Shown here piece by piece: positions 31,755 to 38,453 of a DNA stretch of 38,453 nucleotides (position 1 is the first letter of the stretch; every line of letters starts with the position of its first letter). A program made the translations under genes and the position numbers. The notes beneath the pieces are model-generated. The model made no database searches, was not told the DNA's origin, and saw only the letters and a list, made by a program, of their open reading frames with translations. The stretch comes from Christensenella sp. UBA1214 (lineage in GTDB: Bacteria; Bacillota; Clostridia; Christensenellales; CAG-138). The stretch spans positions 39,065-77,517 of the forward strand of contig DBXK01000042.1 of assembly GCA_002309375.1 (NCBI GenBank), given 5' to 3'.

Positions 31755-33167
31755 ATGCCCGCTAACGAAGTCGCCGCCGCGCCGACAACCGATCTGACAC
31801 AATTTTTTACCAATATGATCGGCACTCTTGCCGTGATCCTCGTCATTGCCTCGTTCCTCGGCGGCAGTGATCTCATGACGAAATTTCACGGCGTAAAGAA
31901 GCGCTGGAAAGTTGCCGTCATCGCCGGTATTCTCGGCGGCATTTTCGGCATCTACGGCACGATGTCCGGCCTTGAGCTGAACGGCGCTATCATCTCCGTG
32001 CGCGATATCGGTCCGATGCTCGCCGGCTTCACCGGCGGACCGCTCGGAGGCCTTATCGCGGGCGTGATCGCCGGCGTTCACCGGTTCTTCGTCGGCTCGA
32101 CCGAATCGATGACGGCGCAGCTCGTCACATATGCCTGCATCACCGCGACCGTCTGCATCGGCCTGATGTGCGGCTTCCTCTCCTCCAAATTCCACAAATG
32201 GGTCAAAAAGCCCTGGCTGGCGCTGCTGATCGGCATTGCGATGGAGATCTTCCATCTTTCGCTCGTTCTCATCATCGTCAAGCCCTTCAGCGCCGCGCTC
32301 GGGATCGTGAAAGCGATCGCCCTCCCCTTCATATTCGTCAACGCCGTCGGCTTCGCGCTGATGATCACGATGATCGGCTATATCGAGCGGCAGCGCGACA
32401 TCGCGCTCGAACGCTCGAGGCTGAAGACGGAGCTCGAGGTCGCCAACCAGATCCAGCGCTCGCTGCTTCCGCCCATCACCGATTCCTATCCCGGCAGGAA
32501 GGAGCTCGGCATCGCGGCTTCGATGGACCCTGCGAAGGAGGTCGGCGGAGATTTCTACGACCTGTTCTTCGTCGATAAGGATCGTTTCGCCTTCGTTATT
32601 GCGGATGTTTCCGGAAAGGGCATTCCCGCCGCGCTGTTCATGGCCACCTCCAAGACCACGATCCAGAACTGCGTGCGCGATTACCCGACCCTCTCCGAAG
32701 CCGTGATGACCGCAAACGCGAGCCTTTGCAGCAACAATACGGCGGATATGTTCGTCACGGCTTGGATCGGCGTGCTCGATATCCCGACCGGCAAGCTCAC
32801 CTTCGTCTGCGCCGGGCATAACCCGCCCGTTCTGATCTCCGAAGAGAAACCTTCCTTTATCAAGCTCCGCGGCGGCTTCGTGCTCGGCGGCATGGACGGC
32901 GTCAAATACCGCGAGCAGACGCTGGAGCTCAAAAAGGGCGACCGGCTGTTCCTCTATACCGATGGCGTGACCGAGGCCGAAAACAGCGCGCATGAGCTCT
33001 TCGGTGAGGAAAGGCTCTCCGCCTGCCTCGCCTCGGCCTGCGAAAAAACGCCCGATGAAGTTATCTCGGGCGTCCGGGAAGCCATTGACGGGCATGTCGC
33101 CGGCTTCGATCAATCCGATGATATCACGATGCTTTGCATAGGCTACAACGGAAACGGGAACGAATGA
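31755..33167 (+). CDS. LytS-like 5TM membrane sensor with SpoIIE/RsbU PP2C phosphatase
   Basis: 470 residues. The first 210 form five or six membrane helices, including the 5TM-LytS signature (DIGPMLAGFTGGPLGGLIAGVIAGVHR, shown from residue 84). A helical linker with IQRSLLPP at 233-240 leads to a SpoIIE-type phosphatase. Its metal motifs are VGGDFYDL (263-270), IADVSGKGIP (282-291), LYTDGVTEAE and a final DDITML. Such enzymes dephosphorylate STAS antagonists in response to a membrane signal. GGAGG is six bases before ATG 31755. The STAS-kinase-HATPase protein at 18199-19764 is a possible partner; that link is inference. It is co-transcribed with the next GNAT gene. Confidence 0.92.
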   Translation: MPANEVAAAPTTDLTQFFTNMIGTLAVILVIASFLGGSDLMTKFHGVKKRWKVAVIAGILGGIFGIYGTMSGLELNGAIISVRDIGPMLAGFTGGPLGGLIAGVIAGVHRFFVGSTESMTAQLVTYACITATVCIGLMCGFLSSKFHKWVKKPWLALLIGIAMEIFHLSLVLIIVKPFSAALGIVKAIALPFIFVNAVGFALMITMIGYIERQRDIALERSRLKTELEVANQIQRSLLPPITDSYPGRKELGIAASMDPAKEVGGDFYDLFFVDKDRFAFVIADVSGKGIPAALFMATSKTTIQNCVRDYPTLSEAVMTANASLCSNNTADMFVTAWIGVLDIPTGKLTFVCAGHNPPVLISEEKPSFIKLRGGFVLGGMDGVKYREQTLELKKGDRLFLYTDGVTEAENSAHELFGEERLSACLASACEKTPDEVISGVREAIDGHVAGFDQSDDITMLCIGYNGNGNE

Positions 33168-33168
33168 T

Positions 33169-33666
33169 ATGCTGATCGATATCCGCCGGGTCGTGCCCGG
33201 GGACGAAAAAACGCTCGCATATATCCAGACCGAAAGCTGGAAGGCCGCTTTTGCCGGCATTCTGGACGAAGCGACTTTGGAAAAATGTACCGATCCCGCC
33301 CGCGCGGAAGCCATGTACCGCGGCCTTATCGAAGAAAACAAAGGGAACGGCTATATCCTGACCGCCGGCGGGAAGCCGCACTGCATCGCCTGGTGGGATG
33401 CGGCAAGGGATGCGGACTTCGAAGGGAAAGCGGAGCTGATCTGCATTCACAGCCTGCCCTCCGGCTGGCGCAGGGGCTGCGGGAGACTGATGACGGAGCG
33501 CGTGCTTGCGGATATGCGGGCAGCGGGCTTCACGGAGGCGATGCTCTGGGTCTTCCGCGATAATCACCGCGCGAGAGCCTTCTACGAGGCGCTCGGGTTT
33601 TCCTTCGGCAGCATTGAAAAGCTCATCCTCGGAACAAGCGAGATCTGTTATGAAAAGCGGCTTTAG
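33169..33666 (+). CDS. GNAT N-acetyltransferase
   Basis: 165 residues. The substrate-side helix ESWKAAFAGIL is followed by an acetyl-CoA loop PSGWRRGCGRLMTERVL and the motif B pattern NHRARAFYEALGFSFG, the layout of RimI-like GNATs. It starts one base after the phosphatase stop (TGATATG) without its own ribosome binding site, so translation is coupled to the phosphatase. Its stop codon lies within the terminator hairpin at 33653-33691. The coupling suggests shared regulation with the membrane phosphatase, but the acceptor is unknown. Confidence 0.85.
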   Translation: MLIDIRRVVPGDEKTLAYIQTESWKAAFAGILDEATLEKCTDPARAEAMYRGLIEENKGNGYILTAGGKPHCIAWWDAARDADFEGKAELICIHSLPSGWRRGCGRLMTERVLADMRAAGFTEAMLWVFRDNHRARAFYEALGFSFGSIEKLILGTSEICYEKRL

Positions 33667-33691
33667 GCGCATCCGCCCGAGCCGCTTTTTT
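33653..33691 (+). terminator. Terminator of the phosphatase-GNAT transcript, probably bidirectional
   Basis: Stem AAAAGCGGCT (33653-33662) with AGCCGCTTTT (33680-33689), an inner GGCG/CGCC pair, then a T tract. The minus-strand reading also ends in TTTT and could stop the converging hydrolase transcript. Confidence 0.8.
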
Positions 33692-33714
33692 CTTGCTTAT
33701 TCCGTTTTACCGGA

Positions 33715-34473
33715 TCACTTCATTCCGAAGAATGCCGTGATCCTTTTTATTGCCTGCTCCATCTTCAGCGGATCGAGGAAGCGGTGGTCCGCGCCTTCGA
33801 CCGGCACGAATTCGATCAGGCTGTTATCGGCGAAGCGCTCGACCGCATCGAAGGGAACGATCTCGTCCTCCGTGCCGTGCAGGATCAGGATATCCTCCGC
33901 ATAATCGAAGAAATCCCTTCCGGAGATATCCTCCGCCTTCAGGCTTTCGATAAAGGGCTTGTCGATCTTTATCTTGCTGTCGAACCCGACGAGCACCGGC
34001 TTGCCCTTTTCGAGCTTCAGAAGATCGTCCCCGGTCATGATGTTCTTCGTGAGCACATCGTACATATTGACCGCCGGACAGCGCAGCGCAAGCTTTTTGA
34101 AAGGATCGCCGTTCTCCGATATCGATTTCAGGAAGAGGTACCCGCCGAAGCTCGTCGCATAGCCGTAAAGCTCCGGATCCGAATACGTTTCCTCGATATA
34201 GCCGACCATGATCTCGAAATAATGCGCGCAGTCCTCAAGGCGGAGCGATTTGCGCACGTCGCTGCCGTGGCAGGGCCAATCGAAGGTTATGACGGCCACG
34301 CCTTTGTTCTTCGCAAGCAGCTTCCCGGCGAACTTCTCCGCCGCCTTGTTGTCCCTGTGGCCGGCGAAGCCGTGGCCGCAGAGCACGACCTTTTCGGTCT
34401 TTTTCGCGCCGTCCGAGTAGAGCTTGCAGCAGATGCTGCATCCGTCCCTGTTCACATTGAAATATTTTTCCAT
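33715..34473 (-). CDS. Alpha/beta hydrolase
   Basis: 252 residues of a serine hydrolase fold. The oxyanion region is VVLCGHGFAGHRD. The nucleophile elbow is YATSFGG, with Ala in place of the first Gly of GxSxG. A later Asp lies in ILHGTEDEIVPFD, and the His in VEGADHRFLD completes a triad. It resembles dienelactone-hydrolase-like or serine aminopeptidase S33-type proteins. Cytoplasmic; substrate unknown. It converges on the phosphatase-GNAT operon and has its own promoter. Confidence 0.85.
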   Translation of the reverse strand: MEKYFNVNRDGCSICCKLYSDGAKKTEKVVLCGHGFAGHRDNKAAEKFAGKLLAKNKGVAVITFDWPCHGSDVRKSLRLEDCAHYFEIMVGYIEETYSDPELYGYATSFGGYLFLKSISENGDPFKKLALRCPAVNMYDVLTKNIMTGDDLLKLEKGKPVLVGFDSKIKIDKPFIESLKAEDISGRDFFDYAEDILILHGTEDEIVPFDAVERFADNSLIEFVPVEGADHRFLDPLKMEQAIKRITAFFGMK

Positions 34474-34510
34474 AAAGCGTCCCCGCTGCGATCGTTGTTC
34501 TTTCTGGCTC

Positions 34511-34539
34511 AGTATACCACATTCGGCGCGTTTATTCCA
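34511..34539 (-). promoter_or_regulatory. Promoter of the alpha/beta hydrolase gene
   Basis: Minus strand TATACT at 34516-34511 with extended TGG; weak -35 TGGAAT at 34539-34534 at 17-base spacing. Confidence 0.5.
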
Positions 34540-34570
34540 CCTTTTCTCCCGTTAAGGCCGCCTGAACTGC

Positions 34571-34598
34571 AAAAAGGAGGGGCTTCCCCCTCCTTTTT
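34571..34598 (-). terminator. Terminator of the VWA gene
   Basis: A 12-base-pair stem, AAAAAGGAGGGG with CCCCTCCTTTTT, CTTC loop, flanked by A and T tracts so that it works in either direction. Confidence 0.88.
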
Positions 34599-34606
34599 CG
34601 TTTGCA

Positions 34607-35308
34607 TCAGTGCTTGATCCTTCCGAAAAGGCCGCGCTTTTTCTCCGGCTCGGACGGCTCGGAGCTGCCTTCGCGCTGCTCGAAGTCCTCTTCGATGCTC
34701 TTCTTCCATGCGCCGGAGAGCTTGCCCCCCGCTCTCATGCAGCAGACGGCGTCGCTGACGGCTTCGTAGTTGACGGCGATGCCGCGGCTGTCGTTCTTGA
34801 ACTTCACCGCATGGTCGCGGTCGATGCCGAAATGCTTCGCGGTCTCGACGGCGTCGATATTCGCGCCGAGGAAGAGGAACTCCCAGCCCTCCTTCTTTTT
34901 ATCCTCGATCAGCTTCTTGACCTGATCGGAGGAATACTCGCGGCTCGCGTTCTCCATGCCGTCCGTGGTGATAATGAACATCGTGTGCTCCGGAACGTCC
35001 TCCTCGCGGATGTATTTATGCACGTTCGCAATGTGGTGGATCGCTCCGCCGACGGCGTCGAGAAGGGCAGTGCAGCCGCGGACGTAATAGTCCTTCTCGG
35101 TCAGCTTCTCGATCTTTTTGATATCTACGCGGTCATGGAGCACCTCGCAAGTGCTGTCGAAAAGGACCGTTGAAACGAGGGCGTCACCCTCCTGCTTCCT
35201 CTGCTTTTCGAGCATCGAGTTGAAGCCGCCGATGGTGTCCGCTTCGAGCCCGCTCATGGAGCCGCTGCGGTCAAGGATGAATACGATCTCGGTCATGTTC
35301 TTTTTCAT
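34607..35308 (-). CDS. VWA-domain protein
   Basis: 233 residues, nearly all one von Willebrand A domain. The metal-ion-dependent adhesion site is intact: FILDRSGSM (Asp13, Ser15, Ser17), a Thr in GCTALLDAVG, and ITTDGMEN. The C-terminal 30 residues are charged and end GLFGRIKH. No signal peptide, so it is cytoplasmic and probably a metal-dependent protein-binding platform, like the TerY type. GGAGG lies eight bases before ATG 35308. Similar proteins in Clostridia often accompany macro-domain proteins like the one at 36704-37858 (from memory). Confidence 0.88.
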   Translation of the reverse strand: MKKNMTEIVFILDRSGSMSGLEADTIGGFNSMLEKQRKQEGDALVSTVLFDSTCEVLHDRVDIKKIEKLTEKDYYVRGCTALLDAVGGAIHHIANVHKYIREEDVPEHTMFIITTDGMENASREYSSDQVKKLIEDKKKEGWEFLFLGANIDAVETAKHFGIDRDHAVKFKNDSRGIAVNYEAVSDAVCCMRAGGKLSGAWKKSIEEDFEQREGSSEPSEPEKKRGLFGRIKH

Positions 35309-35378
35309 TTTAGTGTCCTCCGTTTTCTTTTTTTGTTCGGGCGGGTCCCGTTTTTTCCCGTCCTCGGTTTATGTGCTC

Positions 35379-35384
35379 ATTATA
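35379..35384 (-). promoter_or_regulatory. Consensus -10 box ahead of the VWA gene
   Basis: TATAAT on the minus strand, 70 bases before the ATG. No good -35 is seen at 16-18 bases, so it may need an activator. An 8-base inverted repeat (TGAAAAAG at 35426-35433, CTTTTTCA at 35456-35463) lies just upstream. Confidence 0.45.
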
Positions 35385-35476
35385 GTTGAGGATGAAACGG
35401 GCATGGTCGCTTCGCAGGCGACATTTGAAAAAGTTTTTTGAAAAGCCGAGAACCTCTTTTTCAGGCTTCTGACGTG

Positions 35477-35505
35477 TTGCAATATGCCGTTTGATATGAT
35501 ATACT
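35477..35505 (+). promoter_or_regulatory. Promoter of the small lipoprotein gene
   Basis: TTGCAA at 35477-35482, 17-base spacer, TATACT at 35500-35505 with extended TGA. Confidence 0.75.
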
Positions 35506-35561
35506 GCTTTCGGTGTAATATCACCGATCAAATCGGCCAAGAGCCAAAACGGAGGAATGAA

Positions 35562-36218
35562 ATGAAGAAAATCACAGCGATACTGCTTGCGGTGCTGATG
35601 CTCCTTGCGATCACAGCCTGCGGCAAGAAGCCTGACAGCAGCGGCAGCAACTCCGGCAACAGCAATTCCGGCAGCAACAATTCCGAAAACGGAGATCCTT
35701 CCGGTAATAACGGATCCGGGAACACCGAATCGAGTGTTTTCGTTCTCGACGGCAGCAAGCTCGGCGTGCTTCAGCCCGCAAAGGACACCGGCAAGCTGAA
35801 GATCAACGGTCTGATCTTCACCACCGGCAGCGGCCACCACGATTACCCCGGGATCGACGAGCTCGCGCAGAGCGGCTACAAGACTTCCGGGCTTTACAGC
35901 GAATACTATCTCAGTGAATGGATCGCAGTCTACGGCGACATCGAAAACAACAGCCCAACCATGATCTTCGTTCTTCCCAACGATCCGAACGCAGATTATT
36001 CGAAGATGACCGCGGCGCAGCTTGACGCGGCATCCGAAGGGCTTTCCTACTCCATCTATGCGGGCGAGGCGATCCCCGACACGGATGATAACGGCTATAT
36101 GGTCGATTTCTATGTGCATGAGGATCTCGGCAAAGGTCTTTACAACGTTTTCTTCACCGACGGAGTGAACGTCTGCTATATCGTTCAGCTCAACATCCTT
36201 CCCTTTCCCGAAGAATAA
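35562..36218 (+). CDS. Hypothetical lipoprotein with Ser/Asn/Gly linker, 218 aa
   Basis: The start is ATG 35562, with GGAGG seven bases upstream; the frame is open from 35484 but the earlier ATGs lack ribosome binding sites. The signal peptide (MKKITAILLAVLMLLAITAC) gives lipidated Cys20, followed by about 30 residues of Ser, Asn and Gly. The remaining 160 residues form an extracellular domain (INGLIFTTGSGHHDYPGIDEL near its start) that I do not recognise. It is a single-gene transcript with its own promoter and terminator, probably a surface-exposed binding protein. Confidence 0.8.
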   Translation: MKKITAILLAVLMLLAITACGKKPDSSGSNSGNSNSGSNNSENGDPSGNNGSGNTESSVFVLDGSKLGVLQPAKDTGKLKINGLIFTTGSGHHDYPGIDELAQSGYKTSGLYSEYYLSEWIAVYGDIENNSPTMIFVLPNDPNADYSKMTAAQLDAASEGLSYSIYAGEAIPDTDDNGYMVDFYVHEDLGKGLYNVFFTDGVNVCYIVQLNILPFPEE

Positions 36219-36229
36219 AATCAGACTAG

Positions 36230-36262
36230 AAAAGCCGGCAGGATCGCTCCTCCCGGCTTTTT
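36230..36262. terminator. Bidirectional terminator between lipoprotein and GNAT genes
   Basis: Stem AAAAGCCGG (36230-36238) with CCGGCTTTT (36253-36261) and inner AGGA/TCCT; T tract on the plus strand and TTTT on the minus strand. It serves both converging genes. Confidence 0.82.
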
Positions 36263-36272
36263 AATTTGCTTT

Positions 36273-36680
36273 TTACTTCATGAACGCTCTGCAGCCGTAA
36301 TCCCCGGCCGGTTTCAGACCGATTTTTCGATAGAACGAAACGGTCTTTTCGGTATCGTCCGTCAAAAGCACGATCTGGCGGACGGACCGGAATCGCTCCA
36401 GTATCTCCGCGATCAGCGCTGAGCCGACGCCCCGGCCCTGATGATCCGGATGAACGAGGATATCCTGGATATAGACGATCGTCGCGCCGTCGCCGACGGT
36501 GCGGATGATGCCGATAAGCTCCTCGCCGGCATAGGCTGCGAGGGTGAAAAGCGAATTTTCATAGCCTCGGCGGAGCGATTCGGGATCCTCCGTGTACGCG
36601 ATCCAGCCGACCGCGGAATACAGCCGCAGTATCTCTTCCTCATTATACCGTGAATAATCCTCAAATCTGATCTCTTCCAT
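36273..36680 (-). CDS. GNAT N-acetyltransferase
   Basis: 135 residues. The acetyl-CoA-binding segment is ILVHPDHQGRGVGSALIAEIL, the clearest Q-G-x-G-x-G motif of the five GNATs in this window. Motif B is EKTVSFYRKIGLKPAG. The N-terminal SAVGWIAYTEDPESL is typical of a group of small clostridial GNATs. Acceptor unknown. AAGG is upstream of ATG 36680. It follows the macro-domain gene by 23 bases, so the two are probably on one transcript. Confidence 0.87.
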   Translation of the reverse strand: MEEIRFEDYSRYNEEEILRLYSAVGWIAYTEDPESLRRGYENSLFTLAAYAGEELIGIIRTVGDGATIVYIQDILVHPDHQGRGVGSALIAEILERFRSVRQIVLLTDDTEKTVSFYRKIGLKPAGDYGCRAFMK

Positions 36681-36703
36681 TTTTCCTTATCCCCCTTTGC
36701 TGT

Positions 36704-37858
36704 TCAAGCGCCGAGCAGCGCCTGATCGAAGGCGAAAAGCGCTTCGTTGATCTCAAAAATATTGTAGTTGCGGCGCTCGATGAAGTATTCCACGATGATA
36801 TCGGCTTTGCTCGCGTGCGAAAGCGCGAAGCCCGCCTTCATCAGCATATTCCGCGTTTCCGCAAGGCTCAGTTCAAGCGCGATCGCGAAGGCGAGGACGG
36901 TCGGCTTGCTCGGTTTATACAGCCTGTCCGAGCGGATCTTCGAAAAAAGCTTGCGGTCGATATTGGCCTTTTTATAGCATTCCGCGTCGGTCATGCCCTT
37001 TTCGTCGATCTTGCGCAGAAGCATCTCCGTGAAGCTTTCGTCGAGCAGATCGTCGAGCGTTTTGCGGATATCCGGGAACTCCGCGCCGGCCATGGACTCG
37101 GGCATCGCTCCACCGAACGCTTCATCCCGGGCTTCTTCCATAAGGATCGGCTCGGCCATAAGCTGTTCGGCCTTCTCTTTGCGGCTGAAGATCGACTTCT
37201 TCCGCTTCTTTTCAGGCTTCGGAACGGGCATTGCGGCCGGCCTTGCCGCGTTGACAGCGTCGCACTGCGCCTGCGCCGCATAATCCGCCTCGTACCTGCG
37301 GCGCTGAGAAATGCTGCTCTCCGCGCGCTCGTCGGCATAGCGGTCGTCGATGTATTCGCAGATCTCGCTGAATCGCCCGAGGCCGATATCGAAGCTCGCC
37401 TTATCGAAAATGACGAGATAGACCGTTATATCGTTTTCTTCGAGGAACTTTGCGGCAGTCTCCTCCGCAATGCGCAGCGCCTCGGCCTTCGGATAGCCGT
37501 AAACGCCGGCGGAGATCAGCGGGAAGGCGACGGTCTCGCAGCCCTTTTCCTTCGCGATGGCGAGGGAATTCTTATAGCAGGAGATCAGCTTTTCTTCCTC
37601 GCCGAAGCCGCCCCCGCGCCAGATCGGGCCGACGGTATGGATCACATATTTCGCGGGAAGATCGTAGCCGCGGGTGAGCTTCGCTTCGCCCGTTCTGCAG
37701 CCGCCGAGGGTGCGGCATTCTTCAAGGAGCCCCGGACCCGCCGCGCGGTGGATCGCGCCGTCCACTCCTCCGCCGCCGAGCAGCGAAGAGTTGGCCGCGT
37801 TCACGATCGCGTCCACGTTCATTTTCGTGATATCGTTTCGAACTATTATAAGCGGCAT
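36704..37858 (-). CDS. Macro-domain protein with helical C-terminal module
   Basis: 384 residues. Residues 1-170 are a macro domain that binds ADP-ribose: VDAIVNAANSSLLGGGGVDGAI (shown from residue 15) and ISAGVYGYPKAEA. Members remove mono-ADP-ribose from proteins or deacetylate O-acetyl-ADP-ribose. A variable linker follows (170-285), with a basic Pro/Lys segment. The last 100 residues form a helical module (ANIDRKLFSKIRSDRLYKPSK, then ALELSLAETRNMLMKAGFALS) with helix-turn-helix character. I recall this module attached to several unrelated proteins in Clostridia. Cytoplasmic. GGAGG lies four bases before ATG 37858. Confidence 0.88.
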   Translation of the reverse strand: MPLIIVRNDITKMNVDAIVNAANSSLLGGGGVDGAIHRAAGPGLLEECRTLGGCRTGEAKLTRGYDLPAKYVIHTVGPIWRGGGFGEEEKLISCYKNSLAIAKEKGCETVAFPLISAGVYGYPKAEALRIAEETAAKFLEENDITVYLVIFDKASFDIGLGRFSEICEYIDDRYADERAESSISQRRRYEADYAAQAQCDAVNAARPAAMPVPKPEKKRKKSIFSRKEKAEQLMAEPILMEEARDEAFGGAMPESMAGAEFPDIRKTLDDLLDESFTEMLLRKIDEKGMTDAECYKKANIDRKLFSKIRSDRLYKPSKPTVLAFAIALELSLAETRNMLMKAGFALSHASKADIIVEYFIERRNYNIFEINEALFAFDQALLGA

Positions 37859-37875
37859 ACTGCCTCCTTTAAAGC

Positions 37876-37899
37876 AAGCGCCGCCCGAAGGCGGCGCTT
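37876..37899 (-). terminator. Hairpin after tyrS, probable terminator
   Basis: A perfect 10-base-pair G/C stem (37876-37885 with 37890-37899) and a stable TTCG loop on the minus strand. The following T tract is poor, so some read-through into the macro-domain gene is likely. Confidence 0.6.
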
Positions 37900-37907
37900 T
37901 TGCTCAT

Positions 37908-38453
37908 TTACTTTTTGAGAACGATTTTTTTATAGACCTTCTTGCCCTTGCGGAGCTTCACGGAAGCTTCGAGCTCGGCCTTCGTGACGGCCCTGTCGAA
38001 GCCCTCGACCTTTTCGCCGTCGAGCGTGACGCCGCCCTGCTGGATCAGGCGCCGCGCTTCGCCCTTGCTCGAAGCAAGGCCCGCCGCAACGAGCAGGTCG
38101 ATGATGCCGATCGCGCCGTCCGTCAGCATCGCGGGATCGATCTCCTCGGTGGGCATGTTGCTGTCGTCGCCGCCGCCCATGAACAGCGCGTGGGAAGCGG
38201 TCTTTGCCTTTTCGGCCTCCTCCTCGCCGTGGACGAGCTTCGTGAGCTCGTATGCGAGGATCTCCTTCTTCTCGTTGATGCGCTCATCGGGCCATTTGTC
38301 CATCTCCTCGATCGTTTCGAGCGGGATGAAGGTCAGCATGCGGATGCATTTCATGACGTCCGCATCGCCGACATTGCGCCAGTACTGATAGAATTCGAAG
38401 GGCGTGGTCTTGTTCGGATCGAGCCAGACGGCGTTGCCGGCGGTCTTGCCCAT
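37908..38453 (-). CDS. tyrS: Tyrosyl-tRNA synthetase, C-terminal part
   Basis: The last 181 codons of a gene that begins beyond the right edge. The first visible residues MGKT are the second part of the class I KMSKS-type motif (KMGKT here), followed by GNAVWLDPNKTTPFEFYQYWRNVGDADV, which is characteristic of TyrRS. The C-terminal 65 residues are an S4 RNA-binding domain (LASSKGEARRLIQQGGVTLDG) that contacts the tRNA anticodon arm. A housekeeping gene. Any T-box leader would be outside the window. Confidence 0.95.
   Translation of the reverse strand: MGKTAGNAVWLDPNKTTPFEFYQYWRNVGDADVMKCIRMLTFIPLETIEEMDKWPDERINEKKEILAYELTKLVHGEEEAEKAKTASHALFMGGGDDSNMPTEEIDPAMLTDGAIGIIDLLVAAGLASSKGEARRLIQQGGVTLDGEKVEGFDRAVTKAELEASVKLRKGKKVYKKIVLKK

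Noticed and set aside
31569..33341. A 590-codon minus-strand open frame opposite the phosphatase
   Set aside because: The plus strand encodes a clear LytS-5TM/SpoIIE protein with promoter and ribosome binding site; the antisense frame has neither.

Overview
The window looks like chromosomal DNA from an uncultured anaerobic Clostridia-type bacterium (Bacillota), probably from gut or rumen. Four things suggest this. The DNA is G+C-rich, with AGGAGG-type ribosome binding sites and sigma-A promoters (TTGACA-17-TATAAT class). There are several lipobox lipoproteins with low-complexity Pro/Glu/Thr or Ser/Asn/Gly linkers. A secreted subtilase carries a C-terminal dockerin. An EssC-type secretion ATPase carries FHA and FtsK/SpoIIIE domains. 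Species cannot be fixed from the sequence. Almost everything is on the minus strand; only four genes are on the plus strand. I saw no tRNA, rRNA, CRISPR array, transposase or phage gene.

Layout, in window coordinates. 1-2541: a five-gene minus operon (flavodoxin-type reductase, hypothetical, tyrosine phosphatase, hypothetical, start of an S66 LD-carboxypeptidase). 2554-4062: an apparently autoregulated ArsR operon (hypothetical, ArsR-DUF2087, GNAT) with two matching operators around a strong promoter. 4073-9869: an operon led by a dockerin subtilase, followed by TfoX-like, GNAT, TIGR04076-like and a P-loop/phosphotransferase fusion. 9906-10723: a plus-strand esterase with its own promoter. 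10854-16415: a seven-gene minus operon (two lipoproteins, AlkD-like repair protein, small protein, pyrophosphatase, phosphotransferase, GNAT). 16427-16790: non-coding repeat-like DNA and a truncated PP2C fragment. 16974-19940: a YdcF-type membrane protein and a STAS-kinase-HATPase fusion.

20025-31606 is the most distinctive part: a minus-strand, type VII-like secretion locus. A strong promoter drives essC, a YukD-like ubiquitin fold gene and four small helical proteins. Two large lipoprotein proteases (C11 clostripain-like and M30-like) follow. The usual EssA, EssB and EsaA membrane partners are not in the window, and the small proteins lack a canonical WXG motif. Divergent from essC is a LytS-like 5TM protein with a SpoIIE-type phosphatase domain. 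It could supply the phosphatase arm of a partner-switching circuit whose STAS, kinase and HATPase modules are fused in the protein at 18199-19764; that link is inference.

33653-38453 holds an alpha/beta hydrolase, a VWA protein, a small lipoprotein (plus strand), a GNAT, a macro-domain protein with a helical C-terminal module, and the 3' part of tyrS. Five GNAT acetyltransferases and three kinase/phosphotransferase-fold proteins occur in 38 kb, which fits an accessory region for modifying small molecules or proteins. Functions below come from motif reading by eye; no database search was run.
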